Below, one piece after another: positions 21,851 to 29,478 of a DNA stretch of 32,524 bases. This stretch comes from an uncultured Oscillospiraceae bacterium. GTDB lineage: Bacteria; Bacillota; Clostridia; Oscillospirales; Oscillospiraceae. A program made the position numbers and the translations under genes. How positions within the stretch are numbered: the stretch's first letter is position 1; every line of letters begins with the position of its first letter. The notes under the pieces were generated by a model that was not told the DNA's origin, did no database searches, and was given only the letters and a program-made list of their open reading frames with translations. The stretch spans positions 1 through 32,524 of the forward strand of contig CABVDR010000027.1 of assembly GCA_902497145.1 (NCBI GenBank), given 5' to 3'.

Positions 21851-24178
21851 GGAGGTGATGCGGACCACCATGGCGGTGCGGTCGTCGGTGGCCTGCTGGG
21901 GGCTGTTGGCGATGAGGTCCCGAGCCAGCTCTTTGGGGCTGTCGCCCTGAAATTGCAGGAACCGATCCCGCAGCCACTGGTCGTCCTGGGGACTGGCCAC
22001 CCCGTCGCTGATCATCAGCACACTGTCCCCGGGGGAGAGGTGGATGGGGGTGCGGTCGGGAACGGCGGCGCTGCCTTGCTCCAGACCGGCCGGGAGGGAG
22101 GCGGCGGTGATGCGCCGCACCGAGTCCCCCTTCTTCACATAGGTGGGGGCGGCTCCCAGCTTGAAAATGACCCCATCCCCGGTAAACAGGTCGACCTGGA
22201 GCAGATCCACCGTGGTAAACCCGCCTGTCTCCTCCCCGCGGAGGGCTAAGGCCGAGTTTAAGGTGCTCAGGGCGTGTTCGGTGTCCACGCCCGCCTGCAA
22301 AAACTGCTCCAGCAGGCGCAGGGCCAGGCTGCTCTCCCGGTTGGCGGCCAGGCCGCTGCCCATGCCGTCACACAGCAGGACATAGAGGGTGCCGTCCTCC
22401 CGTTTAAAGTAGGTTCCGCCGTCGCCGCTGACGGTCTCCCCGTCCTTCTTCCGGGCGGCCACCCCGGCCACCGCCATGAGAGGCTCCTGCTGAATGAGGA
22501 GCAGACGCTCCTCCTCCTGCTCCTCCACCCGGAGGGGGATCCCAAGCAGCTGAATGAGGGAACCCAGGTGCTGGGGCTGGGCCAGCTGAGCGGCGGCGGG
22601 ACCCACCACCTCCAGGCGCAGCAGTCCTCGCCCATCCCGGAAGGCGCTGCCCTGACTCTGGTCGTCCAGCAGGGCCAAGCGGCCCTGGAGCTTGCGCTGG
22701 GTCACCGGGTCGGCCATGAGCTCCTCTCCCAGCTGGGCGGCGGCCTGCTCCAGCACGTTGGAGAGCTGAGCGTACTGGCGGCACACCGCCCAGCGGCTCT
22801 CTTGAATGCGGCTGTTATACTGGCGGCGGTAGAGAAGGGCGGTGAGCTCCCGGTTTACCGCCGCCAAAAACTCCGGAAAGTGAATGCAGCGGCTGGCAAA
22901 GTGGGCGGGGAAGTCCCCCGGCTCCCCCTGTCCCCGCTCCAGCATGGCGGCGGTGGCGTCGTTGAGGGCGTTGAAGGTGGTCACGTAGCCCCGCTCCCAG
23001 CACTGACTGCGCAGGGAGCAGGTGCGGCACACCTGACAGGCTGCCCGGTCAAAGACGGTGGCCACGTCGTTGTCGTTGCAGGGCGGCCGGAAGGAGGAGC
23101 GCATGGTCTCGTACAGCGTGCGGAAGGCATGGGCGGTGTCCTCCAAACGGCGGCGGGTGCGCTGCTGGGCGGCCTGATCGGGATCGGCGGGGGCGGCAGG
23201 AGTGAGCCACCGGCCCAGTTTTTTCAGCGGCGCCTGGGGCAGCAGGAGAAAGACCACCGAGCCTAAAAACGCCTCGTATAAAATGGAGAGAGGCAGCCCC
23301 TTATCCCAGGTCCACAGCACCGAAGCGCCATTGACCAAAACATAGGCCAGGGCGGAGCGCAGACGCCGCCCGCCGTGAAAGATCCCTGCCGCCAGTCCGG
23401 CCAGCCCCAGGGCCATGGCGTACATGGGTACCCCGTTGGCGGCCAGGTCCAGGGCCAGGCCAGCCGAGATGCCCAGCACCGTCCCGGCGGCGCAGCCCCC
23501 TTGCCAGGCCACCGACAGCACCGCCGTCACGGCCAGGCACCGGCCCAGGGAGATATCCCGGTAGAGACCCACCGGGGCCAGGGCCAGCAGGATGGTGCAG
23601 AAGAGCACCAGCAGGCTGGCGGTGCGGGCGGGGGAGGACAGGGTGTCGGTCCGGCCTGAACGCATAGGGGCCAGAAGCTGCCGGTAGCACCAGCCTGCCG
23701 CGGCGCACAAAATAAATTCCGTGGCAAAGTAGATGACGTCCACCGTGCGCCAGCCCTCCTGGGACAGGTAGACAAACCCGGTGCATCCGTTGAGCAGTGC
23801 GGCCAGAAGGGGCATGGCCCAGGGGCGGCGCAGGGCTTGTACATCATAGAAGGCGAAGCTCACCGCAAAGGTGAGAATGGCCGCCGAGGCGTAGCGCAGC
23901 CCGTCGGCAAAGCCCAGCTGGATGAGGTAGCCCCCGAAGGCCCCCAGCAGGGCGGCGGCCCCGCAGGTGCCGGAGCCCGCCGCTCCCACCAGCGCCACCC
24001 CAAAGGGGGCGTATTCCTCAAACACCGCCGCCCCCGTCAATACCGAGGCAAGCAGAAAGTGGATGCCTGCCTCACTCCAGCGCAGCAGCGCCGAGGCGTT
24101 GACCGACACCGGCTCCCCCTGTTTGGAGTGCCAGCGCAGTCTGTTCAGTTTGGTTTTCACCGATTCCCTGGCCGCCAT
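21833..24178 (-). CDS. spoIIE: stage II sporulation protein E (SpoIIE)
   Basis: A 781-residue membrane phosphatase that dephosphorylates SpoIIAA in the forespore to release sigma-F, and acts at the polar septum with FtsZ. The N-terminal half (about 35-330) contains roughly ten hydrophobic helices. A central region (about 340-560) has a cysteine cluster (CQVCRTCSLRSQC). The C-terminal PP2C domain (about 570-780) has the metal-binding aspartates in LLCDGMGSGLAAN, MISDGVASP and ATDDRTAMVVRI. Length is slightly below that of B. subtilis SpoIIE (827). The start at 24178 follows AAAGGAGG. The last codons lie inside the repeat described here, so the C-terminus may have been altered by its insertion. 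Confidence 0.95.
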   Translation of the reverse strand: MAARESVKTKLNRLRWHSKQGEPVSVNASALLRWSEAGIHFLLASVLTGAAVFEEYAPFGVALVGAAGSGTCGAAALLGAFGGYLIQLGFADGLRYASAAILTFAVSFAFYDVQALRRPWAMPLLAALLNGCTGFVYLSQEGWRTVDVIYFATEFILCAAAGWCYRQLLAPMRSGRTDTLSSPARTASLLVLFCTILLALAPVGLYRDISLGRCLAVTAVLSVAWQGGCAAGTVLGISAGLALDLAANGVPMYAMALGLAGLAAGIFHGGRRLRSALAYVLVNGASVLWTWDKGLPLSILYEAFLGSVVFLLLPQAPLKKLGRWLTPAAPADPDQAAQQRTRRRLEDTAHAFRTLYETMRSSFRPPCNDNDVATVFDRAACQVCRTCSLRSQCWERGYVTTFNALNDATAAMLERGQGEPGDFPAHFASRCIHFPEFLAAVNRELTALLYRRQYNSRIQESRWAVCRQYAQLSNVLEQAAAQLGEELMADPVTQRKLQGRLALLDDQSQGSAFRDGRGLLRLEVVGPAAAQLAQPQHLGSLIQLLGIPLRVEEQEEERLLLIQQEPLMAVAGVAARKKDGETVSGDGGTYFKREDGTLYVLLCDGMGSGLAANRESSLALRLLEQFLQAGVDTEHALSTLNSALALRGEETGGFTTVDLLQVDLFTGDGVIFKLGAAPTYVKKGDSVRRITAASLPAGLEQGSAAVPDRTPIHLSPGDSVLMISDGVASPQDDQWLRDRFLQFQGDSPKELARDLIANSPQQATDDRTAMVVRITSRSSFS

Positions 24179-24195
24179 AGCCCTTCCTCCTTTGC

Positions 24196-24217
24196 AAAAA
24201 GGCCCGGACGCCGGGCC
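24196..24217 (-). terminator. terminator-like hairpin in the spoIIE leader
   Basis: GGCCCGG (24201-24207) pairs with CCGGGCC (24211-24217); on the minus strand TTTTTG follows, and the spoIIE ribosome site comes directly after. No minus-strand gene lies upstream within the neighbourhood, so this is either an attenuator for spoIIE or a block to antisense read-through. Confidence 0.65.
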
Positions 24218-24230
24218 GTGTGTGAGAGCC

Positions 24231-24236
24231 ATTATA
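24231..24236 (-). promoter_or_regulatory. possible -10 of spoIIE
   Basis: A consensus TATAAT on the minus strand, 53 nt before the start codon and upstream of the leader hairpin. No good -35 is seen (CGTGAT at the 17-nt position), which would fit an activator-dependent promoter; a TTCCA/TGGAA dyad at 24237-24251 covers the spacer. No clear Spo0A box was recognised. Confidence 0.35.
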
Positions 24237-24306
24237 TTCCATATATTGGAAAAATCACGTCGGAACAGGGAGGGGCCGCCAGATGGGCCGCCCCAGCAAA
24301 TTCTAC

Positions 24307-24335
24307 TTGTAATTCCAGGGAAAATAGACTACAAT
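24307..24335 (+). promoter_or_regulatory. promoter of the yloU-fakA operon
   Basis: TTGTAA (24307-24312), a 17-nt spacer and TACAAT (24330-24335), about 55 nt before the start codon. Confidence 0.65.
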
Positions 24336-24389
24336 ATAGACTATATCAGTGTAAAATCCTATCCTCAGCGAAAGGAAGGTATCCAACCT

Positions 24390-24737
24390 ATGAAACTGCA
24401 AAACGATCTGGGCGAGATCCGCATCAGCAGCGAGGTGTTCACCGCTGTCACCGGCAGCGCCGCCACCAACTGCTACGGCGTAAAAGGCATGGCGGTGCGC
24501 TCCAAGACCGACGGCCTGGTACACCTGCTCAAGCGGGAATCCATGGCCAAGGGCGTGAAGGTATATTATAATGAGGACGGCACCGTCTCCATCGAACTGC
24601 ATATCATCGTGGAAAACGGCGTGAACCTGGTGGCCGTGTGCCGCTCCATTATGAGCGAAGTGCGCTATGTGGTCAGCAAGACCACCGGCGTGGAAGTGAA
24701 GTCGGTGGATGTCTGTGTGGACTCCATGCGCTTTTAA
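24390..24737 (+). CDS. yloU: Asp23/Gls24 family protein (YloU)
   Basis: A 115-residue cytoplasmic protein of the Asp23/Gls24 envelope-stress family. Typical elements are GEIRISSEVFTAVTGSAATN near the N-terminus, YGVKGMA, YNEDGTVSIELHIIVENGVN in the middle and VKSVDVCVDSMRF at the end. The family's role is uncertain; members affect envelope stress and attach to the membrane through partners. The start at 24390 follows GGAAGG; longer upstream frames would cross the promoter. It precedes the yloV/fakA gene by 30 nt, the common gene pair in Bacillota. Confidence 0.92.
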   Translation: MKLQNDLGEIRISSEVFTAVTGSAATNCYGVKGMAVRSKTDGLVHLLKRESMAKGVKVYYNEDGTVSIELHIIVENGVNLVAVCRSIMSEVRYVVSKTTGVEVKSVDVCVDSMRF

Positions 24738-24767
24738 GGACAGTCTGTAGAAAGGAATTTTGCCGAT

Positions 24768-26456
24768 ATGACACAAACCATTGACGCGGCGGCCTTTCAG
24801 CAGATGGTCATCCACGCGGCCGCCTCTATTAACGCTGAAAAGCAGCAGATCAACGACCTGAACGTATTCCCCGTGCCCGACGGCGACACCGGCACCAACA
24901 TGAGCCTGACCATCGGCGCCGCCGCCATCGAGCTGAAGAAGAACCAGTACCCCACCGTGGGCCTGGCGGCTAAGGCTGCCGCCTCTGCCCTGCTGCGGGG
25001 GGCCCGGGGCAACTCGGGCGTTATTTTGTCCCTGCTGTTCCGGGGCTTTGCCAAGGCTATCAAGGAGTGCGAGACCATTGACGGCCGGGATCTGGCCATC
25101 GCTCTGGATTTCGGCGTGGCCGCTGCCTACAAGGCCGTGATGAAGCCCGCCGAGGGCACCATCCTCACCGTGTCCCGCATGGCGGCCGCCCGTGCCGCCG
25201 GAGCCGCCCGGGAGGACAACTGCCTGGAGAGCGTGCTGCAGGCCGCCATCGAGGAGGGCCAGGCCGCCCTGGACAACACCATTAACCAGAACCCGGTGCT
25301 GAAAAAGGCCGGGGTGGTAGACGCCGGCGGCAAGGGATTCCTGGTGATCCTGCAGGGTATGCTGGATGAGATCCGGGGCGTGCCCATGCCCGAGTCGGAG
25401 CAGGAGGAGAACGCCCCCGCGGAGAAGGCCGACTTTGTGGCCATGGCCGCCGAGGACATCACCTTTGCCTTTGACACCGTGTTTATCGTGCGCAAGCACA
25501 CCGAGAACGTGAATCTGGACCCCTTCCGCAAGTACCTCAACAGCATCGGCGACAGCCTGGTGATCGGCGAGGACGACGATGCGTTTAAGGTCCATGTCCA
25601 TACCAACATCCCCGGCGAGGCCCTCACCGAAGCCCAGAAGTACGGCACCCTGGAGCTGGCCAAGATCGAGAACATGCGCACCCAGGCCGATGACCTGGCC
25701 GCGGGCAAGCATGTCCAGAGCACCGACGATCTGGAGGCCGTGGAGGCCGAGCTGGAGGCGGAGTGCGACAAGGAGCCGGTGAAGGCCGCGCCCGAAAAGA
25801 GGTACGGCTATGTGGCTGTGTGCGCCGGCGCCGGTCTGGAGTCCGTGTTCAAGGATCTGGGCGTGGACGGCGTCATTTCCGGCGGCCAGACCATGAACCC
25901 CTCCACCGAGGACATCCTGCGGGAGATCGACAAGACCCCCGCCGAGATCGTCTTTGTGCTGCCCAACAACAAGAACATCATCATGGCCGCCCAGCAGTGC
26001 CAGCGGCTGTGTGAGGACAAGAAGGTGGTGGTCCTGCCCACCAAGACGGTGCCCCAGGGCATCGCCGCCATGCTGGCGGTGGATCCGGACATGGACGAGG
26101 ACGCCATGACCGAGGCCATGACCGAGGCCTTCGGCCGGGTGCGCACCGCCGAGATCACCTACGCCGCCCGGGACTCCGACTTCGGTGGCTTTGCCATCCA
26201 GCAGGGGGACTACCTGGCTCTGCTGGAGCACCAGCTCTTCGGCACCGACCGGGATCTGGACGCCCTGCTCAGCAAGCTGGCCCAGTCGGAGGACATGCAG
26301 AATGCGGAGTTTATCTCCGTGTTCTACGGGGAGGACGTGAACGAGGAGCAGGCCCAGAAGGCGGCCGACCTCATCACCGCCGCCTGCCCCAACGCCGAGG
26401 TGAGCCTGCTGCCCGGCGGACAGCCCGTGTACTACTATATGATTTCCGCCGAGTAA
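24768..26456 (+). CDS. fakA: DAK2-domain fatty acid kinase subunit A (YloV/FakA)
   Basis: A 562-residue kinase subunit that, with a fatty-acid-binding FakB (DegV) protein, phosphorylates exogenous fatty acids to acyl phosphate for phospholipid synthesis. The N-terminal DhaL/DAK2 domain (about 1-200) has NVFPVPDGDTGTNMSLT with the Mg-ATP aspartates near 32-42, and GARGNSGVILS near 77-87. A middle domain (about 220-330: FDTVFIVR, VHVHTNIPGEAL) and a C-terminal FakB-like domain (about 340-562: GYVAVCAGAGLESVFKDLG, then MNPSTEDIL) follow. Length and order match the family. The start at 24768 follows AAAGGAAT. Confidence 0.94.
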   Translation: MTQTIDAAAFQQMVIHAAASINAEKQQINDLNVFPVPDGDTGTNMSLTIGAAAIELKKNQYPTVGLAAKAAASALLRGARGNSGVILSLLFRGFAKAIKECETIDGRDLAIALDFGVAAAYKAVMKPAEGTILTVSRMAAARAAGAAREDNCLESVLQAAIEEGQAALDNTINQNPVLKKAGVVDAGGKGFLVILQGMLDEIRGVPMPESEQEENAPAEKADFVAMAAEDITFAFDTVFIVRKHTENVNLDPFRKYLNSIGDSLVIGEDDDAFKVHVHTNIPGEALTEAQKYGTLELAKIENMRTQADDLAAGKHVQSTDDLEAVEAELEAECDKEPVKAAPEKRYGYVAVCAGAGLESVFKDLGVDGVISGGQTMNPSTEDILREIDKTPAEIVFVLPNNKNIIMAAQQCQRLCEDKKVVVLPTKTVPQGIAAMLAVDPDMDEDAMTEAMTEAFGRVRTAEITYAARDSDFGGFAIQQGDYLALLEHQLFGTDRDLDALLSKLAQSEDMQNAEFISVFYGEDVNEEQAQKAADLITAACPNAEVSLLPGGQPVYYYMISAE

Positions 26457-26472
26457 AACAAATGATGTTTGC

Positions 26473-26503
26473 AGTGCCCCCGCCCAATCAGGACGGGGGC
26501 GCT
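26473..26503 (+). terminator. hairpin after fakA, weak terminator
   Basis: GCCCCCG (26476-26482) pairs with CGGGGGC (26494-26500), extendable to about 10 bp with one G-U. The T-content after it is low (GTTCTAT), so termination may be partial and let transcription continue into the SLH gene. Confidence 0.55.
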
Positions 26504-26534
26504 GTTCTATCCCTAGGGAGAGGAGAGTCAGAGC

Positions 26535-27716
26535 GTGAGAAGAGGAATTGCAGGGGTGCTGTGCGGCGTGATGCTGGCCAGCCTGCTGGTGGAGGGGGCG
26601 TGGGCGGCCCAGCCGGAGGGGACCGTAGACCCCGGCCAGCAGGAACAGGCGATGTCGTCCATCCAGAACTTTTTTGATGTGCCGGAGGACGCCTACTATG
26701 CCGGGGCGGCCTACTGGGCGGTGGGCCGGGGCATGGTCAGCGGCACCGGGGAGCGGCTGTTTGAACCGGATGCCCTGTGTACCAACGCCCAGGTGGTGAC
26801 CATGCTGTGGCGGGGCGTGGGCTCGCCGGAGCCGGTGGGGGCCAATCCCTTCTCCGATGTGTCCGCCGGTACATACTATGAGAAGGCGGCGGTGTGGGCC
26901 TATGAGGCGGGGCTGGTCTCCGGCGCAGAATTTTATGGGGAGCAGCCCTGCAGCCGGGGGGCCATTGTCACCATGCTGTGGAAGCTGGCGGGCCAGCCGG
27001 CGGCCCAGAGCCAGGCCGGAGGGGACTGGAACCTGCGTCTGGTCAACGCCTGGAACGCCGTTCCCCAGGACTTTGCGGTGGAGCTGGCCCCGGTTGAGGG
27101 GTGCCAGTACTCCGTGGATGCCCGGTGCGCGGACGCTCTCAACCAGATGCTGGCCGACTGCTGGGCGGCGGGATACTCCCCGCTGGTGTGTTCCGGCTAC
27201 CGCACCCAGCAGACCCAGGAGCGGCTGTTTTCCCAGGCGGTGGATAAGTGGATGGGCCGGGGGATGTCCCGGGCCGACGCGGAGCGGACGGCGGCCAGAT
27301 CCACCGCCGTTCCCGGTACCAGCGAGCACCAGCTGGGCCTGGCCGCCGACATTATCGACATCCACTACCCCAAGCTGAACGAGGCCCAGGCCTCCCGCCC
27401 CACCCAGAAGTGGCTGATGGAGCACTGCTGGGAGTACGGCTTCATCCTGCGCTACCCGGAGGACAAATCGGAGCAGACCGGCATCATCTACGAGCCCTGG
27501 CACTACCGGTATGTGGGGGTGGAGGCCGCCCAGGCCATCCGGGAGCAGGGGGTGTGTTTGGAGGAGTACCTCCAGTGGCGGGCGCAGTACCAGAGTGCCG
27601 TGGCCTGGGCGTGGGAGAAGGGGATCACAGCCAGCGCCACGGTGGAGGGCTTTGCCCCGGAGGCCACCTGCACCCGGGCCCAACTGGTCACCTTTTTACA
27701 TCAGGCACTGGCCTGA
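26535..27716 (+). CDS. SLH-domain D,D-carboxypeptidase (VanY-type, M15B)
   Basis: A 393-residue exported protein. The signal peptide (1-25, VLCGVMLASLLVEGAWA with an AWA cut site) is followed by two SLH motifs (about 45-90 and 105-150; DVPEDAYYAGAAYWAVGRGM and YEKAAVWAYEAGLVSG). A VanY-type M15B peptidase domain (about 175-330) comes next, and a third SLH motif (about 355-393, SAVAWAWEKGITASATVEG). Zinc ligands are in SEHQLGLAADI and EPWHYRYV; SGYRTQQTQ is the substrate-loop motif. It probably trims the terminal D-Ala from peptidoglycan stems while held at the cell wall. The start is a GTG at 26535, with GGAGAGGAG upstream. Confidence 0.9.
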   Translation: MRRGIAGVLCGVMLASLLVEGAWAAQPEGTVDPGQQEQAMSSIQNFFDVPEDAYYAGAAYWAVGRGMVSGTGERLFEPDALCTNAQVVTMLWRGVGSPEPVGANPFSDVSAGTYYEKAAVWAYEAGLVSGAEFYGEQPCSRGAIVTMLWKLAGQPAAQSQAGGDWNLRLVNAWNAVPQDFAVELAPVEGCQYSVDARCADALNQMLADCWAAGYSPLVCSGYRTQQTQERLFSQAVDKWMGRGMSRADAERTAARSTAVPGTSEHQLGLAADIIDIHYPKLNEAQASRPTQKWLMEHCWEYGFILRYPEDKSEQTGIIYEPWHYRYVGVEAAQAIREQGVCLEEYLQWRAQYQSAVAWAWEKGITASATVEGFAPEATCTRAQLVTFLHQALA

Positions 27717-27737
27717 GGAAAATTGAGAACGACCAAA

Positions 27738-27769
27738 CTCCCCCGCTGTCACAAATTGCAGCGGGGGAG
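27738..27769 (+). terminator. hairpin terminator of the SLH carboxypeptidase gene
   Basis: CTCCCCCGCTG (27738-27748) pairs with CAGCGGGGGAG (27759-27769) with a 10-nt loop; a short ATTTTCT follows after 4 nt. A strong stem with a modest T-run. Confidence 0.65.
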
Positions 27770-27841
27770 CGGCATTTTCTCAAAGTTTTCCACCGTGGGA
27801 GCCAAAAATGGGGAAAACAGCTGGAGCAGCGGAAGTTCTGC

Positions 27842-27872
27842 TTGACTGTATACCTGGTGGATAGCTTATGCT
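27842..27872 (+). promoter_or_regulatory. MerR-type promoter with 19-bp spacer
   Basis: TTGACT (27842-27847), a 19-nt spacer and TATGCT (27867-27872), just before the MerR-fusion gene. Overlong spacers of 19-20 bp are typical of promoters activated by MerR regulators. The spacer has a weak dyad around CCTGGTGG. Confidence 0.5.
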
Positions 27873-27894
27873 CCAGACAGAAGGAGGTGGCGGC

Positions 27895-29427
27895 ATGACC
27901 ATCAAGGAACTGGAGGAGCGCAGCGGGCTGCCCCGCACGGCCATCCGCTTTTATGAGCAGGAGGGGCTTATCACCCCGGAGCGGAAGGCAAATAACTACC
28001 GGGACTACTCAGAGCAAGATGCCCGGACCCTGGAGAAGGTGAAGCTGCTGCGGCAGCTGAGCCTGGACCTGGAGACCATCCGGGCCCTGAAGGAGGGCAG
28101 CCTCTCTCTGGCCCAGGCCATGGAGAACCAGGCCTCGGTGCTGGAGGGGGACCAGAAGGACCTGGAGCGGTATGCCCAGGTGTGCCGGGAACTGAGCGCG
28201 GCCCAGACCTCCTACGAAGCCCTGGAGCCGGAGCCCTGGCTGGAGGAGCTGTCCCAGACCCAGCTGCCCCCCACCCGGAAGGTGGACCCGGCCCAGGAGG
28301 ACGGCCTGCGGGGCCCCCACCCCTGGCGGCGGCTGTGGGCCAGAAATCTGGATATACTGCTGATGATGGCGGTGTGGCATATCCTGCAATTTCAGGTGCT
28401 GCACTGGTATTTGCCGCCGGTCCAATTCCGGGATCAGCTCCAGTCGGCGGTCGGTATGGGGATGGGGTGGCTGCTGCTGCTTTTGGTGGAGCCCATTCTG
28501 CTGTGCACCTGGGGATACACCCCGGGCAAGTGGCTGCTGGGGCTGCAGGTGCGCCGGCTGGACGGCCGGAAACTGGCCTGGGATCAGGGGGTGGAGCGTA
28601 CGCTCTGGGTGCTGTGGCGGGGCGAGGGGCTGTGCATCCCCGTCTACCAGGAGCTGCGAAACTGGACGTGCTATGTGGACTGTACCGACGGAAAACCGCT
28701 CCCCTGGGAGGAGGAGAACCGCTGCATGGCCCAGCCCGTCCGGCGAGGGCGCTGGGTGGCCTGGGTAGGGTGCGTGGCAGCGGCTGTGGCGCTGTCCGGG
28801 GTGAGCATGCTATATAGCTACGTGCCGCCCTACCCCGATGCGCCCTTTACCCCGGCTCAGGTGGCGGAGAACTACAACTTCTATGAGCGGCAGTTTTCCT
28901 ACTTTGATAACCACGCCAGCGCGCTGAGCCCCGACGGCAGCTGGAAGACCCTGCCCGCCGTCTATCAGAACCGGGACTGGGTGGAGCTGCGGGATGAAAG
29001 CTTTGGAGAGTGGTCGTCTGTCACCTTTGAGACCGCTCCAGACGGGACAGTCACCGGACTGCAGGTGGACTTCTCCCCTAAGGGAGACCCCTACGATAAC
29101 ACGATGCAGGTGGAGTGGGTGATGAATGAGGTCCTGGCCCATTTGATTATGGCGGCGGACCCCAGCGGAGAGAGCAAAAATCCTCTCCAGGTGGATGAGA
29201 GACGGCGCCAGGCCTATGGGGCTTGCGATCGTCTGCTGGACATTCCCTTCCAGGGAGCTGGGGCGGAAAGCCAGGCGGAAGGCCCCGGCGGCATGACCGT
29301 GACCTTGGAAGTGACAGCGTGCAGCGGCTATCAGCCGCAGCCGGATGTTGAGGATTACTCCGTACTGCGTCAGGAGCAGCCGGGAGCGGGAACGCTCACC
29401 TTCCATATCACTCTGATTTTGCCCTGA
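27895..29427 (+). CDS. MerR-HTH / RDD membrane fusion regulator
   Basis: A 510-residue protein that joins a DNA-binding and a membrane domain. The N-terminal MerR helix-turn-helix (about 1-70) reads MTIKELEERSGLPRTAIRFY, EQEGLITP and YRDYSEQD. A coiled coil (about 75-120) follows. An RDD domain (about 145-270) has RRLWARNLDILLMM and TPGKWLLGLQVRRLDG; these are the domain's conserved Arg, Asp and glycine-lysine motifs. A further hydrophobic segment (near 290-310) leads to a C-terminal region of about 195 residues, probably extracellular (YVPPYPDAPFTPAQVAENY). The start at 27895 follows AAGGAGGTG. It may sense an outside or membrane signal and act on its own 19-bp-spacer promoter (inference). 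Confidence 0.85.
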   Translation: MTIKELEERSGLPRTAIRFYEQEGLITPERKANNYRDYSEQDARTLEKVKLLRQLSLDLETIRALKEGSLSLAQAMENQASVLEGDQKDLERYAQVCRELSAAQTSYEALEPEPWLEELSQTQLPPTRKVDPAQEDGLRGPHPWRRLWARNLDILLMMAVWHILQFQVLHWYLPPVQFRDQLQSAVGMGMGWLLLLLVEPILLCTWGYTPGKWLLGLQVRRLDGRKLAWDQGVERTLWVLWRGEGLCIPVYQELRNWTCYVDCTDGKPLPWEEENRCMAQPVRRGRWVAWVGCVAAAVALSGVSMLYSYVPPYPDAPFTPAQVAENYNFYERQFSYFDNHASALSPDGSWKTLPAVYQNRDWVELRDESFGEWSSVTFETAPDGTVTGLQVDFSPKGDPYDNTMQVEWVMNEVLAHLIMAADPSGESKNPLQVDERRRQAYGACDRLLDIPFQGAGAESQAEGPGGMTVTLEVTACSGYQPQPDVEDYSVLRQEQPGAGTLTFHITLILP

Positions 29428-29434
29428 ATAGGAG

Positions 29435-29470
29435 AAAATGCCCGCCGTCCCATGGGACGGCGGGCATTTT
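29435..29470. terminator. bidirectional terminator, MerR-RDD gene / MATE gene
   Basis: A perfect 36-bp palindrome, four A, then TGCCCGCCGTCCCA and its complement, ending in four T and TATAAA. It separates two convergent genes. Confidence 0.92.
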
Positions 29471-29478
29471 TATAAAAA

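Noticed and set aside
24303..27683. A very long minus-strand open frame opposite fakA and the SLH carboxypeptidase gene
   Set aside because: It is antisense to two well-recognised genes, spans their intergenic gap, has repetitive His/Gly/Gln-rich composition and no domain. Such frames arise from GC-rich codon bias on the coding strand.
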